Of a stretch of 64,000 bases of DNA, positions 27,098 to 35,537 are shown one piece after another. The translations under genes were made by a program, and so were the position numbers. The notes under the pieces are model-generated. The model had not been told where the DNA came from and made no database searches. It was given only the letters and a program-made list of their open reading frames with translations. Numbering within the stretch: position 1 is the first letter of the stretch; each line of letters starts with the position of its first letter. The DNA is from CBDCTM01 sp965222005 (lineage in GTDB: Bacteria > Bacteroidota > Bacteroidia > Chitinophagales > Saprospiraceae): assembly GCA_965222005.1 (NCBI GenBank), contig OZ244935.1:1860001-1924000 (forward strand), written 5' to 3'.

Positions 27098-27122
27098 TTA
27101 TAACACATGCTTTATAACACAT
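27098..27122. promoter_or_regulatory. Tandem direct repeat upstream of the WYL regulator gene
   Basis: TTATAACACAT occurs twice with 3 bases between the copies, a 14-bp spacing. The pair ends 80 bases before the WYL gene start, a position fitting an operator for autoregulation. The binding protein is inferred, not shown. Confidence 0.45.
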
Positions 27123-27202
27123 TGGACTGGCTGTGACGTGTTGCAGCAAGGCTGATGTATAATGGAAATATTTGGTCATTGCCCTAAATTACCAGCCCCT
27201 AG

Positions 27203-28078
27203 ATGAACGATTACCAGCGGATACAAAAAATTTTCAACCTCGTCCGGCTACTCAACACGCCACCTGCTAAGGATGTACCACAATTGATCAGAAGGCTGGA
27301 TTTGCCCAAAAGTGTTGTTTACCGCATGTTGAAGTTATTGGAAAGCCTGGGCTACGTTATTGACAAGGACAAAAATAACAGGCGATCACTCCGTTTTACC
27401 ATCCCCAAGAGCGGCGATGGTGTGTTGTCGCTTGACGATCTCAATTACATACAACAATTACTAGAAAAAGAACAACCGCTTAGCGTTCAAGGCCAACTCC
27501 TTCTCGACAAACTTCGCCGCAACCTCAATCTGATCCCATTGGCCGATGCGCTGCCACAACTCCATAGAAACTACATACTTCAAATCATTCGCACCGGTAT
27601 CAACATTGGAAAATGCCTGCGACTGATCCGTTACCGCTCCCTGACCAGTAATACTACTAAAGATCGTATAGCAGAGCCTCTGGAGATCACTCCGGATGAA
27701 CGCTACCTCATCGCCTGGGATCTGAAAGAGGAAGCCCACCGCCAGTTTAAGATAGGCCGGATCGAAGACGTGGAAGTGCTGGACCAGCCCATTGCACTAG
27801 GCCGGAGGGGGTCACCGATGGATCTGTTTGGGCTGACGGGGGAGGCCTGGCAGCAAGTGCGATTGAAGCTCAGCCCGCTGGCGCATCATCTGTTGGTGGA
27901 GGAGTTTCCGTTGAGCCGCCCCCAGGTCAGAAATGTAAATGGCGAAATTATTTTTGACGGGATAGTACGCTCATGGAAGGGAGTTGGGCGCTTTGTACTG
28001 GGGCTGCCAGGCGAGGTGGAGGCACTGGAGCCGGAAGGGTTTCGGGAGTATTTGGGGGAAAAAAGAAACGCATCATGA
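27203..28078 (+). CDS. WYL-domain transcriptional regulator of the CRISPR-Cas locus
   Basis: The 291-residue protein has an N-terminal winged-helix part (IQKIFNLVRLLNTPPAKDV ... SVVYRMLKLLESLGYVIDKD) and a WYL-type ligand-binding region from about residue 115 (RLIRYRSLTSNTTKDRIAEPL, then LIAWDLKEEAHRQFKIGRIEDVEVL), with a C-terminal extension. WYL proteins often sit next to CRISPR-Cas and other defence genes and sense nucleic-acid-type ligands. It is encoded directly upstream of cas8, same strand, with host-like base composition in contrast to the AT-rich cas8. It most likely controls the cas operon and perhaps itself. Confidence 0.82.
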   Translation: MNDYQRIQKIFNLVRLLNTPPAKDVPQLIRRLDLPKSVVYRMLKLLESLGYVIDKDKNNRRSLRFTIPKSGDGVLSLDDLNYIQQLLEKEQPLSVQGQLLLDKLRRNLNLIPLADALPQLHRNYILQIIRTGINIGKCLRLIRYRSLTSNTTKDRIAEPLEITPDERYLIAWDLKEEAHRQFKIGRIEDVEVLDQPIALGRRGSPMDLFGLTGEAWQQVRLKLSPLAHHLLVEEFPLSRPQVRNVNGEIIFDGIVRSWKGVGRFVLGLPGEVEALEPEGFREYLGEKRNAS

Positions 28079-28187
28079 GAGTGATGCGTCGATCCGGGGA
28101 TACTCTCCCCGGAGATGTGATAGCACAATTTACAAAAAAAGCAGGAGAAAACCTTGAAAAAATTCCATTCCCGGGATTTGGGAATGG
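28068..28187. promoter_or_regulatory. Three stem-loops between the WYL gene and cas8
   Basis: Three perfect hairpins lie in the 146-base gap and the end of the WYL gene: ACGCATCA/TGATGCGT (28068-28089, spanning the WYL stop), CCGGGGA/TCCCCGG (28094-28112), and CCATTCCC/GGGAATGG (28165-28187). None has a T-tract. They may be operators, an attenuator, or mRNA-processing sites that separate regulator and effector expression. Confidence 0.5.
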
Positions 28188-28224
28188 GGTGGGGGATATT
28201 TGGGGGGTAAAAATATAAAATGAA

Positions 28225-30027
28225 ATGTCAAAACAAGAGAACATAACATCCATCACTTTCAATCGGACTTCTAATATTTTTATCAATGCGGGTATTGTCG
28301 GATTAGTACGCTTTATTGATAAATACAAAATCGCCTATCCTAATAAGTTTCCCTCTTTGGAAGTTGCACCGCTTTCAAAAAATGAATTGACGATTCAATG
28401 TGACAACTTATTGGAGTTTTTGGAAGAGGTTTATTATTTCATGGGGAGGGAGGTTTATGATACACCTTCTCGAAAGCAATTAGACGAAAACTATAATGTA
28501 TATTATATAGAAGAAGATGATGAATTCAAGCGCTTTCCAAAAATGAATACTTATGGATTAACTCATCTGCTAACCAACAATGCGCAAGGAGTTACTCGAA
28601 AAAAGGATAATGCACCTAAAATCAAGCAGTTAGAAAAGGAAAATACCGTACTCGCCAACAGGATTAAATCGTATTTCGAATCACAAGGCATCAAACTGCT
28701 TAGTAAGGTTTATTTGAATGAACCTTACACCAAGATCACACGATTGGAACTGGATGAAAAACACCTAATGGAAGGCAATAAGCAATGCCCGATAATTGGT
28801 GAATCATTCAAAGCATTGGTCGAAGCAAAGAATGTATCTCCATTTGTTTCGGGGCTGACAAATTTCAATACTTTTCTAAACAGTAGTGAAAAACACATTA
28901 GCTGGAAAGCGATGTATTTAATTCGATTTGCTCCTGCCCTTTGCTATTTCTCTTATCAAAATAGCTACGATACTATCATTTGTCATTTTTTCAATTCCAA
29001 TAATTTGGAAAACATGGCCAAGTTATACGAAACGCCAATGTTTCGACAAAAGGAAGAAATGGCAAAAATCACATATTTGCTCAATTTCAAGTTGAAAGAT
29101 TTTACTGTAAAGCGAAAAGCTGGAGAAGACATAAAAATTGAAACAACGAAAGATGCGGTTTGGGAATCTGAAATTGCTTTTATGTTGCTTTATACTTTTT
29201 ATAAAGATCGATTTGAGGGACAAATAATTGATGAAACTGACGAAGAAAACAATGATTTTTTTGACCCGTTTAAGGATAATCTTTTAGATAAAATTCCAAT
29301 CAGTTTAGTGACATTTCGGGCAGATAAATTTGCCTCGACCATGCGCCCAAACTTCTTTGAAGAATATAACAATGTCAAATACATATTTCGATTGATTTAT
29401 GCACTTGATTCAGACCACATCAAGTTTCAACCAATATGGCAAGGCCTAAAACTATATTCTCCAAAATCCGCTACCATAAAGAAAAATAATTTTGGCAAAG
29501 GGCAAGCCGTTGAACGCCAAATTCGAGCTTCCGTTTTAGGGAAAGTGTTAAAAGGAAAAACCATTGTACAAGACATCGAAGAACTCTTTTTTGACAGTTA
29601 TAAATATTTATTGGCGAACGAAAATCCAGGTTATCGAAATTATACTAAACTAAAGGATTTTCTTTTGCTATATGAAAAATCATTAAACCACAAAGACATG
29701 GATACAAACTTGCAAGAAAGTTCCGTCAATCTCGGAAAACAAATCGCACAAAACATTCTAAAATATGAGAATGAAAAAGGCGATGATACCGTTAAAAAGT
29801 CCAATGCAAAAAACGGACGCAAAGACATTATCCAACTGCACAAATCAAGAACCGTTCAACAGTTCACCGAAGCGTTAATACGGATAATGAAAAAATACTC
29901 CTTGAGCAACGGTATGATAGAAACTGTTGACAAGGACAACTTCATTATGGTTCGGCAATACGCTGTCATAGGTGCTCTAAATGTTTTGAACGCCGTTCTT
30001 TCATCATCAAAAAAAACTAAATCATGA
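28225..30027 (+). CDS. cas8b1: Type I-B CRISPR-associated protein Cas8b1/Cst1
   Basis: The 600-residue protein is the predicted large subunit of the Cascade effector, which recognises the PAM and helps position target DNA. Its N-terminus (FNRTSNIFINAGIVGLVRFID) fits the Cst1 group (the start of these proteins often reads 'W..AGI.GL'). It lies directly before cas7/cst2, overlapping it by 4 bases, as in Tneap-type I-B operons. Only one cysteine-containing stretch (NKQCPIIGESF) is seen where Cst1 proteins often have CXXC motifs, so zinc binding is probably lost. Composition is clearly AT-rich compared with the preceding WYL gene. The C-terminal half is helical and may supply the small-subunit function. 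Confidence 0.82.
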   Translation: MSKQENITSITFNRTSNIFINAGIVGLVRFIDKYKIAYPNKFPSLEVAPLSKNELTIQCDNLLEFLEEVYYFMGREVYDTPSRKQLDENYNVYYIEEDDEFKRFPKMNTYGLTHLLTNNAQGVTRKKDNAPKIKQLEKENTVLANRIKSYFESQGIKLLSKVYLNEPYTKITRLELDEKHLMEGNKQCPIIGESFKALVEAKNVSPFVSGLTNFNTFLNSSEKHISWKAMYLIRFAPALCYFSYQNSYDTIICHFFNSNNLENMAKLYETPMFRQKEEMAKITYLLNFKLKDFTVKRKAGEDIKIETTKDAVWESEIAFMLLYTFYKDRFEGQIIDETDEENNDFFDPFKDNLLDKIPISLVTFRADKFASTMRPNFFEEYNNVKYIFRLIYALDSDHIKFQPIWQGLKLYSPKSATIKKNNFGKGQAVERQIRASVLGKVLKGKTIVQDIEELFFDSYKYLLANENPGYRNYTKLKDFLLLYEKSLNHKDMDTNLQESSVNLGKQIAQNILKYENEKGDDTVKKSNAKNGRKDIIQLHKSRTVQQFTEALIRIMKKYSLSNGMIETVDKDNFIMVRQYAVIGALNVLNAVLSSSKKTKS

Positions 30028-30959
30028 TTCCAAACAGCATTACCATTACTTATCTTTCAAAAGTTTCACTCGCTAGTCTGAACGGAAGCGACAAAGAAGT
30101 GGACAATATTAACCCCATTAAAAAAGTGACTTTGCAAAATGGCGAAGAATTGCCTTATGTTTCTTCTCAGGCTATTCGTCGGGCACTACGCGATAAAATC
30201 GAAGAATTGGGTTATACTATTTCGCCCATTGGTGAATCAAGTACTTCCAAAGGCGCACCTAAAACAGCTTTAGATCCAATCCAATACATTGACGATGATT
30301 TATTCGGGTATATGGATGCCAAAGCCGGTGAGGACGGTGCAGCAGGTACTTCAAATGTGCGAACTTCCCCCGTCAGAGTTGAATCTCTTCTGGCACTGGC
30401 AACTTATAAAGGAGATTTGGATTATGCCACCAATTTTATGGGTAAAAAGATTGGTTTGAATCCGAATATTTTTGAAACGGAAATTCATTCAGGTGTTTAT
30501 CGGGGAACGGTTTTAATAGAGTTGGATAGAGTGGGGCGTGAGTATGTAGTCAATGAAGACAAAAAGGCAAAAGCCAGAACACTTGAAGTAAAAGAATTGG
30601 TTGATAATACGGAAAAAGCAAAGCGGGTTCTCGCCTTTATTGACGCCTTACAAGTGCTTTGGAGTTCGGGTCGTCAAAGCCGGTTTTTGGCAGATATATC
30701 TCCAAAATTTATTGCCGCAGCATTGATGAAAAGCAAAAATCCAATTTTTTTGGAATCGGTGACACTGTCAGAGACGGGTCAGATTGACATGGAAAAGTTG
30801 AATTCGGTCATCGCTGATTACGAAAAATTCATCGACAAGTCAGCCTTTGCAGTGCAGGAAGCAGTTTTTGATAAGCAGGAAGGCATGCTTACTTTAAGCG
30901 AAGGGTTTGCCACAGTTGCAAATTGGGTGAAGGAATATTACATCAACAACAAGACTTGA
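30024..30959 (+). CDS. cas7: Type I-B CRISPR-associated protein Cas7/Cst2/DevR
   Basis: The 311-residue backbone subunit binds crRNA along its spacer in multiple copies. The N-terminal RAMP-like strand ITITYLSKVSLASLNGSDKE, the helix SSQAIRRALRDKI with the Cst2/DevR arrangement, and the stretch SNVRTSPVRVESLLALATYKGDLDY, followed by EIHSGVYRGTVLIELDRVG, are the signature of the Cst2/DevR family. The start overlaps the cas8 stop by 4 bases (ATGA), so translation is coupled. Its last codons are part of a perfect REP-like palindrome (30953-30983). Confidence 0.92.
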   Translation: MIPNSITITYLSKVSLASLNGSDKEVDNINPIKKVTLQNGEELPYVSSQAIRRALRDKIEELGYTISPIGESSTSKGAPKTALDPIQYIDDDLFGYMDAKAGEDGAAGTSNVRTSPVRVESLLALATYKGDLDYATNFMGKKIGLNPNIFETEIHSGVYRGTVLIELDRVGREYVVNEDKKAKARTLEVKELVDNTEKAKRVLAFIDALQVLWSSGRQSRFLADISPKFIAAALMKSKNPIFLESVTLSETGQIDMEKLNSVIADYEKFIDKSAFAVQEAVFDKQEGMLTLSEGFATVANWVKEYYINNKT

Positions 30960-30983
30960 CAAGTTTTCAAAACTTGTCAAGTC
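30953..30983. repeat. REP-like perfect palindrome at the cas7/cas5 junction
   Basis: GACTTGACAAGTTTT and AAAACTTGTCAAGTC pair perfectly around a single C. It overlaps the last codons and the stop of cas7. The same TTGxCAAGTTTT core recurs beside and beyond the RAYT gene. Confidence 0.85.
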
Positions 30984-30996
30984 CTAAATTCATGCT

Positions 30997-31758
30997 ATGC
31001 ATTCATTTTGTGTAGAAATAATCACGCAAACAGCATCCTTTCGGAATCCTGAGTTCCAGAATTTTCATAAAACGCTGGACTTACCGCCACCGACTACCGT
31101 AATAGGTTTGGCTGGTGCAGCTTTGGGGTTAAGTCCAAAAATGGCGCAAGAATTTTTTGAAGAAACACCTTTTTATTTAGGGATCGCAGGAAATTTCCGC
31201 GGCCGGGTAACGGATACGTGGAAATATTCAAAGATGACTTCAAAAATGCATCTTTACTATCCGGGGATGAAATATACGGCAGGTAAAAATAAAGAAGAAT
31301 GTAGTAGTATAATTCAAAGAGAGCATTTAGTTCACAATCAATTTTTTCTTTTTTTTGGCTCTGAACATGAATCAAAACTTAACGAGCTTAAAGCCGCTTT
31401 TTTGAACCCGGTTTTTGCTTTGACGATGGGAAATAGTGATGCCTTGGCAATGGTAAAATCTGTTGAGAATGACATTGAAATTTCTGAAAATGATCAGGTG
31501 AAAAATTGTATTGTGCCAGGCGATGTCGTTGGCGAAGTGATTCGAAATGCTTCCAATCGGTTGACCTTTTCCATTTATCATACTTCTGAGCCTATAACTT
31601 TTGATTTGCCTGTTCGATTTGAGTATGCTTCTGATTACGGAAAAAGAACTGTTTCCGATATCTCCACTTTTTCCTTTATCGGTGCGGAAATGCAATTGAA
31701 TTACAAAGTAAAAGGAGTGAGTTTTAAAGATGCTTTTATTCCTGTTTTTTCAATCTAA
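30997..31758 (+). CDS. cas5: Type I-B CRISPR-associated protein Cas5
   Basis: The 253-residue protein is the Cas5 subunit that binds the 5' handle of crRNA. The N-terminal RAMP strand VEIITQTASFRNPEFQNFHKT and the loop LPPPTTVIGLAGAALGL are highly typical of the Cas5t type (the conserved PSxxTxxGLLxxALG pattern). Residues 60-80 (YLGIAGNFRGRVTDTWKYSKM) continue the family pattern. An ATG five bases upstream is out of frame. It is separated from cas7 by a REP-like palindrome and from cas3 by the inserted RAYT gene. Confidence 0.9.
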   Translation: MHSFCVEIITQTASFRNPEFQNFHKTLDLPPPTTVIGLAGAALGLSPKMAQEFFEETPFYLGIAGNFRGRVTDTWKYSKMTSKMHLYYPGMKYTAGKNKEECSSIIQREHLVHNQFFLFFGSEHESKLNELKAAFLNPVFALTMGNSDALAMVKSVENDIEISENDQVKNCIVPGDVVGEVIRNASNRLTFSIYHTSEPITFDLPVRFEYASDYGKRTVSDISTFSFIGAEMQLNYKVKGVSFKDAFIPVFSI

Positions 31759-31765
31759 CATCATC

Positions 31766-31799
31766 AAGACTTGTCAAGTTTTTAAACCTGCCTAGTTTT
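31766..31799. repeat. REP-like imperfect palindrome before the RAYT gene
   Basis: AAGACTTGTCAAGTTT faces AAACCTGCCTAGTTTT, 12 of 16 positions pairing, in the gap between cas5 and the RAYT gene. The left arm is almost identical to the palindromes at 30953 and 32556. Confidence 0.65.
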
Positions 31800-31825
31800 G
31801 ATGCTTGTCCACAAAAAAAACGAAC

Positions 31826-32542
31826 ATGCTTGAAATAAGGTTGCCCCTAGAATCTGGATGTACCTATCACATTTACAATAGGGGCAATAACAAAAACAAA
31901 ATTTTTTTCAAAGATGAAAATTATCGATTTTTCCTAAAACGCTACGAAAAATACATGGAAGGATATGTGGACACTTTTGCATATTGCTTATTGTCAAATC
32001 ATTTTCACCTCATGGTTCGAGTAAAATCAATGACTGAAATCACTTCAAAGTTTTGCGAAGAATTTGTTGTTATCCCATTAAGGGCATTAAAAAGAATAGA
32101 ACTACTTGATTTAGGAAAAATGAAGGATTCACCAAGCCAAGAGGTGCTGCCCAAATTAGAAGAACATCAGAAATCCATCCTTTTTAGTTGGGCTGTTAGT
32201 GAAAAAATGCGCTGTTTTTTAATGAGTTATGCAAAAGCGATTAACAAGCAAGAGAAGCGAATTGGCTCTCTTTTTCAAAAACCATTTCGCAGAAAGCGAA
32301 TTGAAAGTGAGAGTTATTTTACGCGACTCATTTGGTATATTCACAGCAACCCTGTTCATCATAATTTGTGTAGGGATTTGACTTCTTATCAATGGAGCTC
32401 ATATAGTAGCCATACTTCTGATCGACCTACAATACTTCAAAGAGCCGAGGTTCTTGAGTGGTTTGGTGGAGAACAGAAATTTGTAAATTTTCATAAAGAA
32501 AACGCTTTGCTTTTTGAGGATGCAAAATATTGGATAGAATAA
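31826..32542 (+). CDS. rayT: REP-associated tyrosine transposase (RAYT, Y1/HUH family)
   Basis: The 238-residue protein belongs to the Y1 transposase (IS200-like) domain family. The N-terminal GCTYHIYNRGNNKNKIFF and the HUH motif in LLSNHFHLMVRV mark it as a RAYT. The likely catalytic tyrosine is in FLMSYAKAINKQEKR, followed by IGSLFQKPFRRKRI and the typical WYIHSNPVHHNL. RAYTs are single-copy, domesticated enzymes that cut and join REP palindromes. Here it sits in frame with the cas operon direction, between cas5 and cas3, bordered on both sides by REP-like palindromes. A TTG upstream at 31805 is in frame; the ATG is preferred. The reading frame is intact, suggesting current or recent function. 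Confidence 0.9.
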   Translation: MLEIRLPLESGCTYHIYNRGNNKNKIFFKDENYRFFLKRYEKYMEGYVDTFAYCLLSNHFHLMVRVKSMTEITSKFCEEFVVIPLRALKRIELLDLGKMKDSPSQEVLPKLEEHQKSILFSWAVSEKMRCFLMSYAKAINKQEKRIGSLFQKPFRRKRIESESYFTRLIWYIHSNPVHHNLCRDLTSYQWSSYSSHTSDRPTILQRAEVLEWFGGEQKFVNFHKENALLFEDAKYWIE

Positions 32543-32555
32543 CCCAAGCAAAACT

Positions 32556-32590
32556 AAGACATGCCAAGTTTTCCAAACTTGGCATGTCTT
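32556..32590. repeat. REP-like perfect palindrome between RAYT and cas3
   Basis: AAGACATGCCAAGTTT pairs perfectly with AAACTTGGCATGTCTT across the loop TCC. It lies 14 bases after the RAYT stop, the position where cognate REPs normally flank a RAYT. Confidence 0.85.
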
Positions 32591-32613
32591 AAAGTCTTAA
32601 AACAGTTGCGAAC

Positions 32614-34869
32614 ATGCTAAACGATATTTGGGCGAAGAAACCAAAAGAATCTTTGGCAGAACATACAGATTATGTTGTCAAAAATCTGTTGGCCTTAAAA
32701 GATCGATATTTTGAAGCTCTGCCTGACGAGGCATTTTGGCAAGAGGCATTTATTGCTGCTTTATTTCATGACTTGGGTAAGATTTGTGAGAATTTTCAAG
32801 ATATGATTCAAGATGGACGAAAAACGGATTGGGATAATTTTGTGCGGCATGAATTTTTGAGTGGGATGTATTTGTTTGTCAATAATTATGAACATTATGC
32901 GAAAAATCCTCTGAGTTTATTTGCGGTATTTTCACATCACAAGGCTTATCATAAAGATACATTTGAAAAAAACAGATTGGCAAATCTTAAAATCAAGGAA
33001 GAGAGTTTTAATGCGTTTTTTGAATATGCAAATGAATGGCTTACTAAGCACCCTGAAATTAAGTTTAAAATCAACGAAAAAGCTAAATCCTATTTCAGTA
33101 AAGAGTACAAAAAAATTATTCGGGATTATGAAAAAAACATTTTTCCCTTAACGGAAAACCTTAAACTACCCCATCGAAAGCAATACATTTTTCACAAAGC
33201 TATTTTAAATATTGCCGATTGGACAGCTTCAGGTCATCGCCAACTAGAACCTGGGTTGATGTACAAAAAGGATTTTTTAGGAAATCAAATAATCAAAAAG
33301 CTAAGACAAGAAGGAAAACATGAAATCGCGAATAAGTTTAAGTATCGAACATTTCAGGAGGCAAGTTATGTGTCAGGCAACGTCTTAGCTGTAGCACCCA
33401 CAGGAAGCGGAAAAACCGAAGCCTCCCTTTTATGGTCATCACAAAAAAAAGAGTTTGAACATATATTTTATTTATTGCCAACTCGCATCACATCCAATGC
33501 TATCTTCAAAAGATTGTGTAATTATTTTGGAAAAGAAAAAGTAGCAATTGTCCATTCCTCCGCCTTCTTTTTGCAAAAGGAAATTGATGAAAATTATCCA
33601 GAAAAAGAGTACGCATTTATAGATAAAGCCTTTTTCAAAAATGTAACAGTTTGTACAGTTGACCAAATTTTGACACAGGGGTTTAATCTTGGATTTTGGG
33701 AAGTCAAAACCTTTCATCAACTCAATTCGAGAATTATTATTGACGAAATTCATCTGTATCACCCCTATACTCTGGGACTGATTGTCTCAACTATTAAATA
33801 TTTGCAAAATGAATTTGGAGCAAAGTTTTACATCATGACAGCAACAATGCCGAAAAAATTGAGAATGTTGCTCACTAAATACCTGAACTCGCCTACGTAC
33901 ATTCCCGATACAGCCTTGTTGGATAAGGCTCGAAATGACTTTGAAGTTCGAGAGCAACCTTTTGAAAATATAAGGCCTGAAATTCAAAAAGCCATTAAAG
34001 AAGGGAAGAAAGTGCTTTTAGTTTTGAATACTGTTGACAGTGCCATTCAAGCCTATCAATACTTTAAAGATTTGCTTAAAGGCAAAGGCTTGCCAAGTTT
34101 TCAAAACGTGGTAAATCTACTATGCTACCACTCCCGCTTTATTCAAAAACATCGCGCTGAAAAAGAAGAGGATATTTTCAAAATGGAAGCAAAGAAAGGT
34201 GCATGCCTTTTAGTTGCCACACAAGTAGTTGAAGTTTCTCTAGATATCGATTTTGACATTTTGTTTACCGAAAATGCACCGATTGATGCCATTATTCAAA
34301 GAGCAGGTCGAGTGAATCGAAAACGAGGAAAGAAAGATACACAAGTAGTTGTTTTTCAACATTCGGAAGTCACAGAAAAATATGTGTACACCATTAAAGA
34401 CATCCTTTCAAACACTTTTTCAATTTTGAAAGAAAATCAGAAAAGACTAACCGAAAGTGATTTGTTGAAATTGGTAGATAAGGTTTATCAAAATTATGAT
34501 TTGGAATCTTTTGAACAAAACGGAGAAAAGCCATTTGAAAAAGGATTAAGACGTTATTCAGAAATTCAGTTTGATCAAAATTACATTTTAGATTTAATCA
34601 GCAAAGAAGAAGTTTTTACCAGAGAAGGATTAGACACCGTCAATGTTATTCCAGACAAATTTCAGGAATACCTAAATAATGAAACCATTATGGAAAAATC
34701 GAAACACGAAGTTTCGATAAGTAAAAGACGATTTGGGGGTTTAAAATGTGTTCCAGATGAAAATCATAAATGGTTTAAGTATGTTGATGTTTTGTACGAT
34801 TTTGAAACGGGTCTAAAATTTAAAGAATCAAAAAATACCAATAATAGTTCATCTTCAAAATCCTACTAA
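32614..34869 (+). CDS. cas3: CRISPR-associated nuclease-helicase Cas3 with N-terminal HD domain
   Basis: The 751-residue protein degrades target DNA recruited by Cascade. The HD nuclease comes first: SLAEHTDYVVKNLL (His17) and FHDLGKICENFQDM (His52-Asp53). The helicase follows with Walker A VAPTGSGKTEASL (near residue 260), the DExH box IIIDEIHLYHP (near 374), MTATMPKKL, VATQVVEVSLDIDFD and motif VI IIQRAGRVNRKRG (near 561). The insertion KGLPSFQNVVN near residues 490-503 coincides with a REP-like DNA palindrome. HD and helicase are fused, as in most type I-B Cas3. Composition is AT-rich like cas8-cas7-cas5. cas6 starts one base after its stop. Confidence 0.95.
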   Translation: MLNDIWAKKPKESLAEHTDYVVKNLLALKDRYFEALPDEAFWQEAFIAALFHDLGKICENFQDMIQDGRKTDWDNFVRHEFLSGMYLFVNNYEHYAKNPLSLFAVFSHHKAYHKDTFEKNRLANLKIKEESFNAFFEYANEWLTKHPEIKFKINEKAKSYFSKEYKKIIRDYEKNIFPLTENLKLPHRKQYIFHKAILNIADWTASGHRQLEPGLMYKKDFLGNQIIKKLRQEGKHEIANKFKYRTFQEASYVSGNVLAVAPTGSGKTEASLLWSSQKKEFEHIFYLLPTRITSNAIFKRLCNYFGKEKVAIVHSSAFFLQKEIDENYPEKEYAFIDKAFFKNVTVCTVDQILTQGFNLGFWEVKTFHQLNSRIIIDEIHLYHPYTLGLIVSTIKYLQNEFGAKFYIMTATMPKKLRMLLTKYLNSPTYIPDTALLDKARNDFEVREQPFENIRPEIQKAIKEGKKVLLVLNTVDSAIQAYQYFKDLLKGKGLPSFQNVVNLLCYHSRFIQKHRAEKEEDIFKMEAKKGACLLVATQVVEVSLDIDFDILFTENAPIDAIIQRAGRVNRKRGKKDTQVVVFQHSEVTEKYVYTIKDILSNTFSILKENQKRLTESDLLKLVDKVYQNYDLESFEQNGEKPFEKGLRRYSEIQFDQNYILDLISKEEVFTREGLDTVNVIPDKFQEYLNNETIMEKSKHEVSISKRRFGGLKCVPDENHKWFKYVDVLYDFETGLKFKESKNTNNSSSSKSY
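34086..34118. repeat. REP-like sequence inside the cas3 reading frame
   Basis: AGGCTTGCCAAGTTTT faces AAAACGTGGTAAATCT around a C, 12 of 16 positions pairing. The core CTTGCCAAGTTTTCAAAAC is nearly the same as the palindrome at 30953. It encodes part of a loop between helicase strands. Confidence 0.6.
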
Positions 34870-34870
34870 C

Positions 34871-35536
34871 ATGCACCAAACCCACCTCTCCTTCCCCGAA
34901 ATACAACTAGCCCGCCGCGACGGGCACAAGCTCCGCGGTTATTTTGCCAATTTGTTTGGTGAGGATTCTGACCTGTTTCACAACCACCAGCCCGATGGGA
35001 AAGTCATTTACCGCTATCCCCGCATTCAGTACAAGGTAGTTGGTGGCACCCCTATGCTGGTGGGTATCGGGGAGGGCGCAAAGCTGCTCACCGAGCGGTT
35101 TTTGCAGCTCAAGCAGCTTGACATTGACGGGCTCGAATACCCTTTGCACCAAAAGCATCTGAAAAGTGAAGAGGTGCCGGTCAGGGTTTTGAACGAGCTG
35201 ATGGCTTATCGCTTTGTAAATCCCTGGATGCCGCTCAATCAGGAGAATTATGCCCGCTATCTTTCTTATGACGAAGCCCAGCGCCAGGAGCAGCTCAAGA
35301 GCATTCTGATCCGCAATCTGCTCAATTTTTTGACGGTAGCCGGTGTGCGGGCCGAACAACGACTGATGCTCCACCTGGATCTGAAAGCACCGAGGTTGTC
35401 AAAATTTAAAAACCAACCCGTGCTGACCTTCCTGGGTAGCTTTGTCACCAATGTATATCTGCCCGATCACATTGGCCTGGGCAAATTGGTTTCCAGGGGC
35501 TTCGGCACTATTGAAAAAAAGCGATCATCCCCCTGA
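34871..35536 (+). CDS. cas6: CRISPR-associated endoribonuclease Cas6
   Basis: The 221-residue protein is the predicted pre-crRNA processing enzyme. It has an N-terminal DGHKLRGYFANLFGEDSDLFHNH segment and RIQYKVVGGTPMLVGIGEGAK, typical of the Cas6b-like group, and the C-terminal glycine-rich loop DHIGLGKLVSRGFGTIEK that contacts the repeat RNA in Cas6 proteins. The catalytic residue cannot be fixed from sequence; the histidines near the N-terminus are candidates. Expected cut in the repeat is before the last eight bases, leaving the 5' handle ATTGAAAC (in DNA letters). Composition returns to host-like values right after cas3. Same-strand neighbours are cas3 and cas1. Confidence 0.85.
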   Translation: MHQTHLSFPEIQLARRDGHKLRGYFANLFGEDSDLFHNHQPDGKVIYRYPRIQYKVVGGTPMLVGIGEGAKLLTERFLQLKQLDIDGLEYPLHQKHLKSEEVPVRVLNELMAYRFVNPWMPLNQENYARYLSYDEAQRQEQLKSILIRNLLNFLTVAGVRAEQRLMLHLDLKAPRLSKFKNQPVLTFLGSFVTNVYLPDHIGLGKLVSRGFGTIEKKRSSP

Positions 35537-35537
35537 G

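Noticed and set aside
31826..32542. RAYT gene as a possible cas gene (adaptation or Cas6-like)
   Set aside because: The HUH motif, YHIYNRGN start and YIHSNP end are those of Y1 transposases, not of any Cas protein.
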